Source: Parabacteroides timonensis
GTDB lineage: Bacteria; Bacteroidota; Bacteroidia; Bacteroidales; Tannerellaceae
Direction: 5' to 3'
Length of the DNA: 64,000 bases
Assembly: GCF_900128505.1 (NCBI RefSeq)
Contig: NZ_LT669940.1
Location: forward strand, 1,741,576-1,805,575
Position 1 is the stretch's first letter; each line of letters opens with the position of its first letter. Below are positions 1 through 8,830 of this stretch, in pieces. The position numbers and the translations under genes are program-made. The notes below the pieces were generated by a model, which made no database searches, was not told where the DNA came from, and saw only the letters and a list, made by a program, of their open reading frames with translations.

Positions 1-2
1 AC

Positions 3-296
3 CGGGAAGTTCCGATGCTGAGTGCCTCCGCCTCTAAAGACAAAAGCGGAGTGATCCATATCACATTGGCAAACGTGGATACGGACAACGCACAAAATAT
101 CACCCTCGACCTGCAAGGACAAAAAATAACCGGTGTGAACGGCCGTATCCTCACCTCACCTTCCATCAACGACCACAACACTTTTGAAAAGCCCGATTTC
201 GTAAAACCGGTAGCTTTCAACGGTGCAAAAGTGGAAAAAGGCCAGCTTAAAATAAATATGCCGGCTAAATCGATCGTCGTTCTGGAGGTAAAATAA
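3..296 (+). CDS. Alpha-L-arabinofuranosidase (GH51), C-terminal end, partial
   Basis: Only the last 97 or so codons are present; the frame is open to the left edge, so the gene starts outside the window. The visible part is a small beta-sandwich with the order VPMLSASASKD, ITLANVDTDNA, GRILTSPSINDHNTFE and a final KSIVVLEVK. This matches the C-terminal domain of GH51 arabinofuranosidases, whose catalytic barrel would lie upstream. These enzymes remove alpha-L-arabinofuranosyl groups from arabinan, arabinoxylan or arabinogalactan. No catalytic residue can be seen here, so the call rests on the tail alone. A hairpin follows the stop codon, so this is probably the end of a transcription unit. 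Confidence 0.75.
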   Translation, partial: REVPMLSASASKDKSGVIHITLANVDTDNAQNITLDLQGQKITGVNGRILTSPSINDHNTFEKPDFVKPVAFNGAKVEKGQLKINMPAKSIVVLEVK

Positions 297-313
297 GAGT
301 CCCAACCGATATG

Positions 314-342
314 CACGTATCGATAGCTCCGATACGTGTTTA
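314..342 (+). terminator. Rho-independent terminator after the GH51 gene
   Basis: Perfect 9-bp inverted repeat CACGTATCG / CGATACGTG (314-322 and 330-338) with a 7-base loop, followed by a short T-rich stretch. It lies 18 bases after the stop codon at 296. Confidence 0.55.
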
Positions 343-409
343 TCGATGGTGTCGATATTTACAGTGTATTTTATCAGGTTGAGCAAGTGGATAAACAGAA
401 ATTGTTTTC

Positions 410-417
410 TACCTTTG
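410..417 (+). promoter_or_regulatory. Bacteroidetes -7 element for the nucleotidyltransferase gene
   Basis: TACCTTTG matches the TAnnTTTG consensus used by the main sigma factor of Bacteroidetes. It lies 40 bases upstream of the ATG at 458. No clear TTTG -33 element is seen at the usual spacing. Confidence 0.5.
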
Positions 418-457
418 CCTGCAGAATGAAAAATACATTATCTAAAATAAAAGAATT

Positions 458-1360
458 ATGAAACCTACATTATTTGTATTAGCAGCCGGAATGGGTAGCC
501 GCTACGGGGGCTTGAAACAGCTTGACGGTCTGGGCCCTAATGGTGAAACAATCATGGACTACTCTATTTTCGACGCTATCCGCGGTGGATTTGGAAAATT
601 AGTTTTTGTTATCCGTGAATCATTTGAAAAAGATTTCCGCGAAAAGATCATTTCCAAATACGAAAATCATATTCCTGTTGAAGTTGTATTCCAGGACCTG
701 AATAGCCTGCCGGAAGGCTTCACTTGCCCGGAAGGCCGCGAAAAACCCTGGGGTACCAATCATGCTGTCCTGATGGGTAAAGATGTTATCAAAGAACCGT
801 TTGCCGTTATCAACGCCGACGATTTCTACGGACGCGACAGCTTCGCCGTATTAGGTAAAGCGCTGACAGAAATGTACGGTAAGAAAAATGACTACTGTAT
901 GGTAGGCTACCGTGTTGGTAATACATTGAGCGAAAGTGGTTCAGTAGCCCGTGGCGTTTGCGAAACAAATGCAGAAGGTTACCTGACAGGCGTTGTAGAA
1001 CGTACAGCTATCGAACGTATCGACGGTGATATCCAGTTTATCGACGAAAACGGCAAGAAAGTGGTTCTGGACGAAAATACTCCGGTATCCATGAATATGT
1101 GGGGATTCACTCCCGATTACTTTGCTTATTCAGAAGAATTCTTCAAAGACTTCCTGAAAAAGAATATGGGTAACCTGAAAAGCGAATATTTCATTCCGCT
1201 AATGGTTAACGAGCTGATCACAAACGGTACAGCCCGTGTTAAAGTATGGGACACTACTTCCAAATGGTTCGGTGTAACTTATGCCGCCGACCGTCAGGGC
1301 GTAGTAGATAAGATCCAGGCATTGGTAGATGCAGGAGAATATCCGAGCAAGTTATTTTAA
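458..1360 (+). CDS. Sugar-nucleotidyltransferase family protein
   Basis: A 300-residue soluble protein beginning MKPTLFVLAAGMGSRYGG, the nucleotide-binding loop of the NTP_transferase (GlmU/RmlA-like) fold with the GxGxR signature at residues 11-15 and a lysine at 20. A second acidic motif, INADDFYG (about residue 119-126), fits the metal-binding Asp of the family. Such enzymes join a sugar-1-phosphate to an NTP to make an activated sugar; the sugar cannot be read from the sequence. There is no hexapeptide-repeat acyltransferase tail. It has its own -7 element at 410-417 and a strong terminator at 1379-1430, so it is likely monocistronic. The family call is firm, the substrate unknown. Confidence 0.8.
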   Translation: MKPTLFVLAAGMGSRYGGLKQLDGLGPNGETIMDYSIFDAIRGGFGKLVFVIRESFEKDFREKIISKYENHIPVEVVFQDLNSLPEGFTCPEGREKPWGTNHAVLMGKDVIKEPFAVINADDFYGRDSFAVLGKALTEMYGKKNDYCMVGYRVGNTLSESGSVARGVCETNAEGYLTGVVERTAIERIDGDIQFIDENGKKVVLDENTPVSMNMWGFTPDYFAYSEEFFKDFLKKNMGNLKSEYFIPLMVNELITNGTARVKVWDTTSKWFGVTYAADRQGVVDKIQALVDAGEYPSKLF

Positions 1361-1378
1361 TTGATAAAACATATATGT

Positions 1379-1430
1379 AAATTCCCGGAAGGAATACCGT
1401 TGTCGGTAATTCTTTTCGGGAATTTCTTTT
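1379..1430 (+). terminator. Strong rho-independent terminator
   Basis: Outer stem AAATTCCCG / CGGGAATTT (1379-1387 and 1417-1425) plus an inner stem around ACCG/CGGT, followed by CTTTT. It separates the nucleotidyltransferase from the sigma factor gene and argues against the longer TTG-started reading of the latter. Confidence 0.85.
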
Positions 1431-1477
1431 ATTCTGAAAAATGTAGTAATATTGCATACTACTTACAGAGAGGATAC

Positions 1478-2065
1478 ATGGGGATCAGAGAAAATACGGA
1501 TACTGAATTAGTTAACCTTCTTATACGGGATGATGAAACTGCTTTTAGCGAATTATATATCCGCTATAAAGACAAGTTGTATTACTTCTGTCTTAATCTG
1601 CTCAAGTCAAAAGAGGAAGCGAATGATATTGTCCAGGAAATCTTTATCCGTATCTGGGAGTCCCGAAACTTTATTAACCCAGATTTGTCCTTCTCTTCCT
1701 TCCTTTACACAATGGCTCGTAACCGAATATTGAATTATTTCCGGGATATAGATATCGACGTCAAAGTAAAGTCTATACTTGCACAAAGAACCCCTGTAGA
1801 AGAAGAGATCATCGAGTCCGAGCTAATCTATACAGAATATCAGAAAATACTGAAAGAAGCAATAGAAGCATTGCCTCCTCAAAGGAAAAAGATATTTAAC
1901 ATGAGTCGGGAAGATAATATGACTCACAAAGAAATTGCCGCCCAATTAGGAATATCGGTTAACACCGTTCAGGAGCATATATCCGAATCTCTGCGTTTCA
2001 TTAAAAATCATTTCAACAAGTATACAGATATATCTTTAAGCTTATTGCTTTATATTGTTATATAA
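1478..2065 (+). CDS. ECF RNA polymerase sigma-70 factor
   Basis: A 195-residue protein with sigma region 2 (LYIRYKDKLYYFC ... EEANDIVQEIFIRIWES) and region 4 (LPPQRKKIFNMSREDNMTHK ... LGISVNTVQEHI helix-turn-helix). This is the Bacteroidetes ECF type that normally works with a FecR anti-sigma and a SusC carrying an STN domain. I chose the ATG at 1478 because the frame upstream (to a TTG at 1361) runs through a terminator hairpin. The nearest FecR is about 10 kb away at 12316-13335, across the GH27/GH89/sulfatase locus, and is convergent with this gene. That they are partners is an inference; another FecR elsewhere in the genome could be the real partner. Confidence 0.9.
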   Translation: MGIRENTDTELVNLLIRDDETAFSELYIRYKDKLYYFCLNLLKSKEEANDIVQEIFIRIWESRNFINPDLSFSSFLYTMARNRILNYFRDIDIDVKVKSILAQRTPVEEEIIESELIYTEYQKILKEAIEALPPQRKKIFNMSREDNMTHKEIAAQLGISVNTVQEHISESLRFIKNHFNKYTDISLSLLLYIVI

Positions 2066-2068
2066 GAA

Positions 2069-2115
2069 GAGGAATAAAATCTGTTTGATACCGATTATTA
2101 TTCCTCCCCTTTTTA
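2069..2115 (+). terminator. Terminator between convergent sigma factor and sulfatase genes
   Basis: Perfect 9-bp stem GAGGAATAA / TTATTCCTC (2069-2077 and 2098-2106) followed by CCCCTTTTTA. It lies between two converging genes and ends the sigma factor transcript. Confidence 0.7.
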
Positions 2116-2123
2116 TATTCGGG

Positions 2124-3650
2124 TTACATTTCAAAGCTTTTTACTACCGGATCTATATGAGCCTCCGACATCATTTGTTCCAATTGCTTAACAATATCGG
2201 GATGTTCAGTGGCTATATCATGTTGTTCAGTAGGGTCGTCTTTCAGGTTATACAAACTCATTTGAGTATTTCCCTTCTTTATGTCAGGAATATACCCCTT
2301 CCAGTCTCCTACTCGAATGGCTTTCGAGCCACCCCCTTCCGGATACTCCCAATATAAGTATTCATGTTCCGGCTGCATTTTCCCTTGCAACACAGGAAAA
2401 AAGCTGATCCCATCTAACTGATTAACAGTCACTCCTGCAATATCCGCCAAAGTGGGCATCACATCCCAGAATGCAGAAACATGGTTGGTTATTGTTCCAG
2501 GTTTTATCAGTCCCGGCCAAGTAGCAATCATCGGCACACGAATACCTCCTTCACGAAGAGAAGCCTTCCCCCAACCCTGATCCGAGTTAAAAGGTCTTGC
2601 ACTATCAAACCAGCGGGAATCGGTACCTCCGTTAAATGTCGGCCCATTATCACTGGTAAAAATCACCAACGTATTTTCATAAATTCCCAGATCCTTCAAT
2701 TGTTGTATAAGTGCTCCGATCTGCTCATCCCAGTAACTGATCATTGCAGCATAAGTTGCATGAGGATATCTGCACGGGAAATATCCTTTATTTCCCGTAT
2801 AAGGAACTTCATCTCCAAATTTATCCACATAATGTTTCACCCAACGTTCAGGAGCCTGGAGCGGGACATGAGGTAGAGGAGTTGTCCACATCATAAAGAA
2901 AGGAACATCCTTATTTCCATTGATAAATGAAGTAATTTCCTTGAACATCAAATCCGGTGCATATTCTTTCTGAGTGTATTTTGCATAACTTTCTAAAGCC
3001 ATTGTATCAACTCCTGCATTCAGTTTTGTTCCGGGTTCCAATAAAACATTTGATAAATACTCCCGGTTTTCATTTCTGTACAAAAACGGCGGGAAATAGG
3101 TATGTGCCTGACGCTGACAATTATATCCATAGAAAAAATCGAATCCGACTTTATTCGGAGTACTCTCAGACCCGGGATAACCCAATCCCCATTTTCCAAT
3201 GCAAGCAGTGGTATATCCAGCGGATTTCATCATAGAGGCCAGTGTTTGCGTTCCTGCAAGTAGTGGGCGTTGTCCCTCTAATGTAGAGTCAGCCAACATA
3301 GCCTCATGACTCCACACATCCCCTCTTTCCGGCATCTCATCATTCCCACGGATATAAGAGTGCCCTGTATGTTTTCCGGTTAGTAATACACAACGTGAAG
3401 GAGCAGATACAGCTGTCCCAGAATAATGCTGTGTAAAACGTATCCCATTTTCGGCTAGTTTATCGATATTAGGAGTTTCAATTTGTTTCTGACCATAACA
3501 TCCCAGTTCTGCATATCCCAGATCATCGGCTAAAATATATATAATATTCGGCTGTTTCTGTTTTGTTTCCAGTTTGGTCTGACAAGAGGATAAGGCCATT
3601 ATACCCAAAACAGACAAACCGGTATTCTTTATTAATACAAAATCTTTCAT
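2124..3650 (-). CDS. S1-family sulfatase, serine type
   Basis: A 508-residue exported sulfatase with a lipoprotein-type signal (IMALSSC, Cys23). The N-terminal metal site ADDLGYAELGC is at 41-51. The sulfatase signature SAPSRCVLLTG is at 82-92, with Ser82 as the residue an anSME-type enzyme would convert to formylglycine. The second metal motif FTSDNGPTFNG lies about two thirds along. It removes sulfate esters from glycans at the surface or in the periplasm. It is the last gene of the FecR-SusC-SusD-GH27-GH89 operon and starts 8 bases after the GH89 stop, so sulfate removal is probably needed before or after alpha-GlcNAc cleavage. The exact subfamily and sulfate position cannot be assigned by eye. 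Confidence 0.93.
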   Translation of the reverse strand: MKDFVLIKNTGLSVLGIMALSSCQTKLETKQKQPNIIYILADDLGYAELGCYGQKQIETPNIDKLAENGIRFTQHYSGTAVSAPSRCVLLTGKHTGHSYIRGNDEMPERGDVWSHEAMLADSTLEGQRPLLAGTQTLASMMKSAGYTTACIGKWGLGYPGSESTPNKVGFDFFYGYNCQRQAHTYFPPFLYRNENREYLSNVLLEPGTKLNAGVDTMALESYAKYTQKEYAPDLMFKEITSFINGNKDVPFFMMWTTPLPHVPLQAPERWVKHYVDKFGDEVPYTGNKGYFPCRYPHATYAAMISYWDEQIGALIQQLKDLGIYENTLVIFTSDNGPTFNGGTDSRWFDSARPFNSDQGWGKASLREGGIRVPMIATWPGLIKPGTITNHVSAFWDVMPTLADIAGVTVNQLDGISFFPVLQGKMQPEHEYLYWEYPEGGGSKAIRVGDWKGYIPDIKKGNTQMSLYNLKDDPTEQHDIATEHPDIVKQLEQMMSEAHIDPVVKSFEM

Positions 3651-3658
3651 ATTTACGT

Positions 3659-5794
3659 CTAATTAAAGTTTATACAATCTTCCACCAGCTTATATAAGTC
3701 CGGCTTTGAAGAGACTGGAAGGGCATGCGGTTTAGTCCATGCTTCCTCCAGAGGATAATAATCCGGCTCCGGAACCTGCTCTCCATGAACAGTTTGTATC
3801 AACCAGTCGAAAAACATTTCCCAGCGGGGATAATAATATTCTTTCAGTAACCCACTCCACTCACGATGCGCATAATCGATCAACTGACTCTTCTCATCAG
3901 ACCAAGTTGTAATCAATACACGCGCATTATATTCGAATAAGTCTTTATCGACTGGATCTGTCACGCAATTTCTGGCCTGAGTAATCCAGCTTGAAACCGA
4001 CAGTTCAGATCGGCAAGACAGTAACTGATCTTGCAACAGAATCAGATCCAAAAACTTTTGAGAATAATAAGTCACCGAATCTACATCCTTATTTTTATAA
4101 CACCGAATTATTTGATGATACAGGACACGTCCTTTATTAGCAACTAGTTGCCTGGTAAAATCTACCAGATCGTATTCATAAGCATCATGTCCTTTATATT
4201 TGTCCTTCACACTAGCAAATAATTTCACACCTTCTTCGAACTCACTTTCCTCGTAATAGATTCGTGCACTTCCCCAAGCCGATACTGTACGGACTTTTAA
4301 AGAAGGACGAGCACAAAAATAACTTTCTGAAGGACGACGATGTCCTTTATATGTACCGTAAGCTGTTTTATAGAGTATATCCCAAGCTTTATTCAACACT
4401 TCATCAGGATACCCATATCTGTAAGTAGCATAATCATGTAGCCAGTTTGTTAGCTCCGGAACTGAATCTCTCCAACGCATTTCACAAGCCAGATCGAAAA
4501 CTACCGGGTTTGTACCGATACCTTCAGGAACATTTCCGATACCTTTGAGCCAAGGAAATGTCATGGTATTAGTACGAGCTCGCACTGGTTCCGAAGCAAT
4601 CGCATCCAAACGTCCATGTAATCCGATATTACCACCCCAGTTAGTGATATTTGCCCACACCCATGGAAATCCGCCAAAAGCATTCCGTTCGCTCCAACGA
4701 TCCCAATATTCAGCACACAAATCTATTATAATCGTATTCTTTTTCGATAAACCTGCCAATAACTCTTCTGTCGGATTTCCACCCCATGACTGAATAACCC
4801 AGACACTACCGGGAACAGCATTTTGCATAGCCTCCTGAACACATTCAGCAGCTTCCGTCACGTTTATATTCTCTGTTTTTCCCCCTTCGTGAAACAAATC
4901 ACCTGCATAATAATGGACTGTTCCATATAGTTTCTCATACTCTTCATACCACACAGATGCCATTTCTTCAAATAAAGGATCAATTGGATTTAGTACCGGA
5001 GGACGATCAAAATTAATCCATTTCCCTTGTCCGATAATATCTGCTTCCGGATATTTAGTAGAAAGATTTCCCGGAACCATACCAAAAAATGCCTGAAAAA
5101 CAGGTTCCATCCCGTATGCTTTCATCCGTGCCAAAATCTTTTTCTGCAACTCTTCCTGCCTGTTGAACCAGCTATCAGGTAATGGGCCTCCCATTCCTTC
5201 CAAATTCCCCATCAAGAACCAGCCCAGATAAGCTGGCCCCGGAATAAACTCTTTTATCTCTTTCTCCGAATAATTGAACCTTTTCAGCATATTACGCCAC
5301 ACACATTCAACTCCCACCATCGCCATTGGAGTAGTAATACCGTTCATTGCCATCCGGTCTATTTCGCGTTCCCATTCTTCCCACCCCCAGAAAGCCATAG
5401 AGTAGCTGAAAGTGCAATAATTCAGATAAAATCCTGTACGAAGGGGAGTTTGCATTCTGACCTTCTCCTCTAATATTGGTAGTTTTTCCGGTATTTGAGT
5501 TTGATTACCACACCAGGAAAAAGAACTGTTACAGTAATATTTTAGATACCAATTCAAACCGGATGCCAAACTAACAGGGGAATTCCCTCGTATCTGTATT
5601 TGCTGTCCGACAGAACTTAATTCAAAATAATCTTCCTCTGTCGGTAATATTTCCGTTTTAAATATAAACTGTTTTTCATATCCGGGAAGAACCCTTTTTA
5701 CCAGATCCTCCAAAACATCAGTTGCTTTTACATTGCATACTGTTGCTACACAAAAAAGACCGATAAATAAAACTCTTATTTTCAAATTCTTCAT
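3659..5794 (-). CDS. Alpha-N-acetylglucosaminidase (GH89, NAGLU-like)
   Basis: A 711-residue exported protein with a signal peptide (LFIGLFCVATVCNVKA). It has the full GH89 layout: a small N-terminal alpha/beta domain, a TIM barrel opening with RTGFYLNYCTFSYSMAFWGW, then an all-alpha C-terminal domain. The two catalytic glutamates of NAGLU fit the glutamates in DLFHEGG and PEGIGTNPVVF. GH89 enzymes remove terminal alpha-linked GlcNAc, as in heparan sulfate ends or the GlcNAc-alpha-1,4-Gal caps of gastric mucin. The frame could begin at a TTG (5803), but the ATG at 5792-5794, five bases after the GH27 stop, gives a better signal peptide. Close packing with GH27 and a sulfatase supports a joint role. 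Confidence 0.93.
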   Translation of the reverse strand: MKNLKIRVLFIGLFCVATVCNVKATDVLEDLVKRVLPGYEKQFIFKTEILPTEEDYFELSSVGQQIQIRGNSPVSLASGLNWYLKYYCNSSFSWCGNQTQIPEKLPILEEKVRMQTPLRTGFYLNYCTFSYSMAFWGWEEWEREIDRMAMNGITTPMAMVGVECVWRNMLKRFNYSEKEIKEFIPGPAYLGWFLMGNLEGMGGPLPDSWFNRQEELQKKILARMKAYGMEPVFQAFFGMVPGNLSTKYPEADIIGQGKWINFDRPPVLNPIDPLFEEMASVWYEEYEKLYGTVHYYAGDLFHEGGKTENINVTEAAECVQEAMQNAVPGSVWVIQSWGGNPTEELLAGLSKKNTIIIDLCAEYWDRWSERNAFGGFPWVWANITNWGGNIGLHGRLDAIASEPVRARTNTMTFPWLKGIGNVPEGIGTNPVVFDLACEMRWRDSVPELTNWLHDYATYRYGYPDEVLNKAWDILYKTAYGTYKGHRRPSESYFCARPSLKVRTVSAWGSARIYYEESEFEEGVKLFASVKDKYKGHDAYEYDLVDFTRQLVANKGRVLYHQIIRCYKNKDVDSVTYYSQKFLDLILLQDQLLSCRSELSVSSWITQARNCVTDPVDKDLFEYNARVLITTWSDEKSQLIDYAHREWSGLLKEYYYPRWEMFFDWLIQTVHGEQVPEPDYYPLEEAWTKPHALPVSSKPDLYKLVEDCINFN

Positions 5795-5799
5795 ATCAA

Positions 5800-7179
5800 T
5801 CAAATATCATATCTAATGAAAACAACTCCCCGTCCGGGTATAGTTATTTCTATCTCTTTATTTTCTATCACAACTTGTTTATTATTCCATATATCATACA
5901 ACCGAGAATTTTCTGTAAGAGTCAATACACTAATATCAAATTTCATATACTCTTTTCCAAAATCGGTTCTATTAAATATTCCTATCCACCCTTTATTCGA
6001 TTCAATATCCTTTACCTTCCATATTTCCACTCCATCTTTTTCAAAAATGAGTTTTCCCATTTTTCCATTTTGATTACATGCCAGAATTTCCGGATTTATC
6101 AACAAACTGTAAGAATACTCATCCATTGTCAACAAATCACCTCCTATCATCAAAGGAGAAGCAGACAAAGCACGCATCGTGATAAATGTTTTCATTTGAT
6201 CCTTACTTAACTCACTTTCCCTGGTATATCCTTTTCCCGCATATAAAGCACTTTTACTTATGTCTTCTTTGTTTAATGTAGCCGGAGACATTAATTGAAG
6301 TTTACCAAACGGTATCATATCCATATCCAGCCAAAATCCGGGAGTTTCATAACCACTCCATTTTTTCCATGCGGTGAAACATTTATCGATATCAGATTGT
6401 GTATCCCATACATCACCGGTCACACGCAACATATTGGCTTGTTTATAAACATCAATATATTCTACCGGAGCACGATCACCTGGAGATAAACTGATTACCA
6501 TATCCCTGCCACACTGCTTAACAGCATGAACCAATGCCTCTATCTCTTTCGGATAAGGAACAATATCGTCTACCTTTATGAAATCGACACCCCATGCAGC
6601 CAATTGGTCAATTAAGCTGTTATAAAAAGTCTGTGCACCGGGTTTAGACATATCCACTCCATAATTATAATGACACCAGTTACAGATATTTACTGTATCT
6701 GCAATATCTCGTGCATGATAATCCGTTCCTTTAATAGGTAAATTCAACTCTACTGCCTTCCGAGGTATACCTCGCATCAGATGAAGGCCAAACTTCAACC
6801 CTTTTGCATGACATTTATTTATCAATTCAAGAAAGCCATTCGGAAAATAACAGATAGAAGGTTGTAACAATCCAAATTCATTAATATTTACATCTGAAGC
6901 ATGTCGTTCTATAGAATAAATTGTTCCCGGCCGCAGTTTATATTCCCCAAACCAACCGTTATCTATCACAAAATATTCATAGCCGAAAGGCAGATATTTA
7001 TCAGCCAATACTTCCAGATTATCAAATGCAGCCTTTTCGTGGAGATAGACTCCATAGCTATCAAAACTATTCCATCCCAAAGGAGGTTTTACAGCTAACG
7101 GACTTCCTTGAGCAAAACCACCACATACGTATAAAGGAAGTAAGGCTACTATAATCAATTGTTTAAATCTATTTTTCAC
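5800..7179 (-). CDS. GH27 alpha-galactosidase or alpha-N-acetylgalactosaminidase
   Basis: A GH27 retaining glycosidase of about 459 residues. Diagnostic motifs are PPLGWNSFDSYG near the start, YFVIDNGWFG, the nucleophile region WGVDFIKVDDI and the acid/base region VTGDVWDTQ, followed by a beta-sandwich tail. I chose the GTG at 7177-7179 because it gives a compact signal peptide (LIIVALLPLYVCGGFAQ). The frame opens earlier, at 7242, but this would run through the arm of a long inverted repeat. The family covers alpha-Gal and alpha-GalNAc removal; sequence alone does not separate these here. It sits between SusD and GH89 in one operon, and a 15-bp stem hairpin in front of it may set its level against SusC/SusD. 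Confidence 0.9.
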   Translation of the reverse strand: MKNRFKQLIIVALLPLYVCGGFAQGSPLAVKPPLGWNSFDSYGVYLHEKAAFDNLEVLADKYLPFGYEYFVIDNGWFGEYKLRPGTIYSIERHASDVNINEFGLLQPSICYFPNGFLELINKCHAKGLKFGLHLMRGIPRKAVELNLPIKGTDYHARDIADTVNICNWCHYNYGVDMSKPGAQTFYNSLIDQLAAWGVDFIKVDDIVPYPKEIEALVHAVKQCGRDMVISLSPGDRAPVEYIDVYKQANMLRVTGDVWDTQSDIDKCFTAWKKWSGYETPGFWLDMDMIPFGKLQLMSPATLNKEDISKSALYAGKGYTRESELSKDQMKTFITMRALSASPLMIGGDLLTMDEYSYSLLINPEILACNQNGKMGKLIFEKDGVEIWKVKDIESNKGWIGIFNRTDFGKEYMKFDISVLTLTENSRLYDIWNNKQVVIENKEIEITIPGRGVVFIRYDI

Positions 7180-7208
7180 AATTTTATATATTAGATCGGA
7201 GACAAATA

Positions 7209-7257
7209 ATATGGCACACAGATAGAAGTCATTATAAAACAAATCTGTGTGCCATAT
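7209..7257 (-). repeat. Perfect 15-bp inverted repeat between susD and GH27 genes
   Basis: Arms ATATGGCACACAGAT (7209-7223) and ATCTGTGTGCCATAT (7243-7257) are exact complements with a 19-base loop. On the minus strand it lies 15 bases after the SusD stop and about 30 bases before the GH27 start. There is no good T-run, so it is more likely an mRNA-stabilising or partial-termination hairpin than a full terminator. Confidence 0.8.
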
Positions 7258-7271
7258 CTATCCGAAGATAT

Positions 7272-8810
7272 TTAATAACCCGGATTATTAACTCCTAAAT
7301 TAGGATTCTTTATAAACTCTTCATCAGGAACTTTAAATAAGACATGATGCGGTTTTATGTTTGTTGCAGCTCTGGGATTTTCATCTTTCAAAGCCTGAAC
7401 TGCATTATAAAGATAATCATACCCCCAATGGATCAGATACCAGCGACGGACACCTTCACCACATAATTCCCATCTGTTCTCGTTGACAATCGCCTTCTTT
7501 ATCTCTTCTTTGGATAAAGAAGAGGCATAATTATGACTACTATCTCCAAATGCCCGTTCACGTAAAACATTTAATAATGCAATAGCTTCCGCCGGTTTGT
7601 TCAGCTCATTTGCAGCCTCAGCCTGAATAAGATAAAGCTCAGCTAAACGAATATGATGAATATCACGACTTCCATTATTAGCTTTTTCATCAAAAGCAAT
7701 CCACTTCAACATATAATGCCCGGATCCACCGCCATCACCACCATCAAAAGTTATTTTTGTTCCGTCTGTCATCGTCAGTCCATTCCAATCCATTATATCC
7801 TTACGGGTATCGCCTGCTTCAAAGCTTGCCAAAAGATTTTTTGTCGTATTAAACATCCCCCATCCCTGAAACAACTCCCCTGAAGAAGAGACAATTGTTC
7901 CGTCTGGACGAATAGCCTTTTTTCCTTCTTTGAACAAAGCATCTACTTTTCCACTTTCATCACGTCCACGAGGGTTTGTAAAAGAATGGATCTGACTACC
8001 TTTAACATCTGTCAAACCGGGGATAACAAATATCAATTCATCATTAAACTTATTCTTGAAGTCAAATATCTGATTAAAATCATTCAATAATTTATGAGGA
8101 GACGATTGGATAACTTCTTTCGATAAATCATAAGCCTTCTGCCACTGGTTATCCAATAAACAAACTCGTGCCATTATAGATTTTGCACTCCAGGATGTTA
8201 CACGACCTTGATCTTTCACCTCTCTTTTTCCAGGTAACGTACTAGCTGCATACTCCAGATCTGCAATAATTTGTTCCAATACTTCTGATTTCGGAGTACG
8301 TGCAACGGTAGAGACTTCTTCTACATTCAACTCATCCAGCCACATTGGAACATCTCCCCACATCAACACCAGGTTGTTATAGAAAAATGCTCTCAGGAAA
8401 CGAGCTTCTGCTATAATACTATTTTTAAACTCTTCTTTCAATGCAGACTTTTCTGTACGAGCAATCACCATATTGGCCGAACCGATTGCCGCATAATGAT
8501 TTTTCCAAAAAGTAGAATATTCAACTGTCGGAGCATCCATTTGGTAGTATTGATAAACATCTACACGCGGACTTTGTCTCGTAACCATATTATCTACACC
8601 AATATCTGCAATGAAAATTTTTTCATAATCACCTATATATATATCATGTAAATAACCATATACGCCATATAACGCAGATGTTACCTCATCTTCCGTATTA
8701 AAGAAACCTTGTGGTGAAACAAAATCTTTCGGATCCTCATTCAACAGATTACTGCATGAGTTGAATGATAAAACCATCAGTACCAGTAAATTTATTATTA
8801 TTCGTTTCAT
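7272..8810 (-). CDS. SusD/RagB-family glycan-binding lipoprotein
   Basis: A 512-residue surface lipoprotein with signal peptide and lipobox (LSFNSC, Cys19). The family pattern is clear: the N-terminal NEDPKDFVSPQGFFNTEDEV segment, TPR-like helices with EARFLRAFFYNNLVLMWGDVP, and the C-terminal block IRLAELYLIQAEAANEL ... RWELCGEGVRRWYLIHWG. SusD caps the SusC pore and captures the glycan. It lies 20 bases downstream of the SusC gene, so the two are cotranscribed. The ligand is not readable from sequence; the enzymes downstream point to a sulfated host-type glycan. Confidence 0.95.
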   Translation of the reverse strand: MKRIIINLLVLMVLSFNSCSNLLNEDPKDFVSPQGFFNTEDEVTSALYGVYGYLHDIYIGDYEKIFIADIGVDNMVTRQSPRVDVYQYYQMDAPTVEYSTFWKNHYAAIGSANMVIARTEKSALKEEFKNSIIAEARFLRAFFYNNLVLMWGDVPMWLDELNVEEVSTVARTPKSEVLEQIIADLEYAASTLPGKREVKDQGRVTSWSAKSIMARVCLLDNQWQKAYDLSKEVIQSSPHKLLNDFNQIFDFKNKFNDELIFVIPGLTDVKGSQIHSFTNPRGRDESGKVDALFKEGKKAIRPDGTIVSSSGELFQGWGMFNTTKNLLASFEAGDTRKDIMDWNGLTMTDGTKITFDGGDGGGSGHYMLKWIAFDEKANNGSRDIHHIRLAELYLIQAEAANELNKPAEAIALLNVLRERAFGDSSHNYASSLSKEEIKKAIVNENRWELCGEGVRRWYLIHWGYDYLYNAVQALKDENPRAATNIKPHHVLFKVPDEEFIKNPNLGVNNPGY

Positions 8811-8830
8811 TTCAAATACGTATTAAATTA

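Noticed and set aside
1361..1477. N-terminal extension of the sigma factor from a TTG
   Set aside because: It would be encoded by a terminator hairpin and has no likeness to sigma factors.
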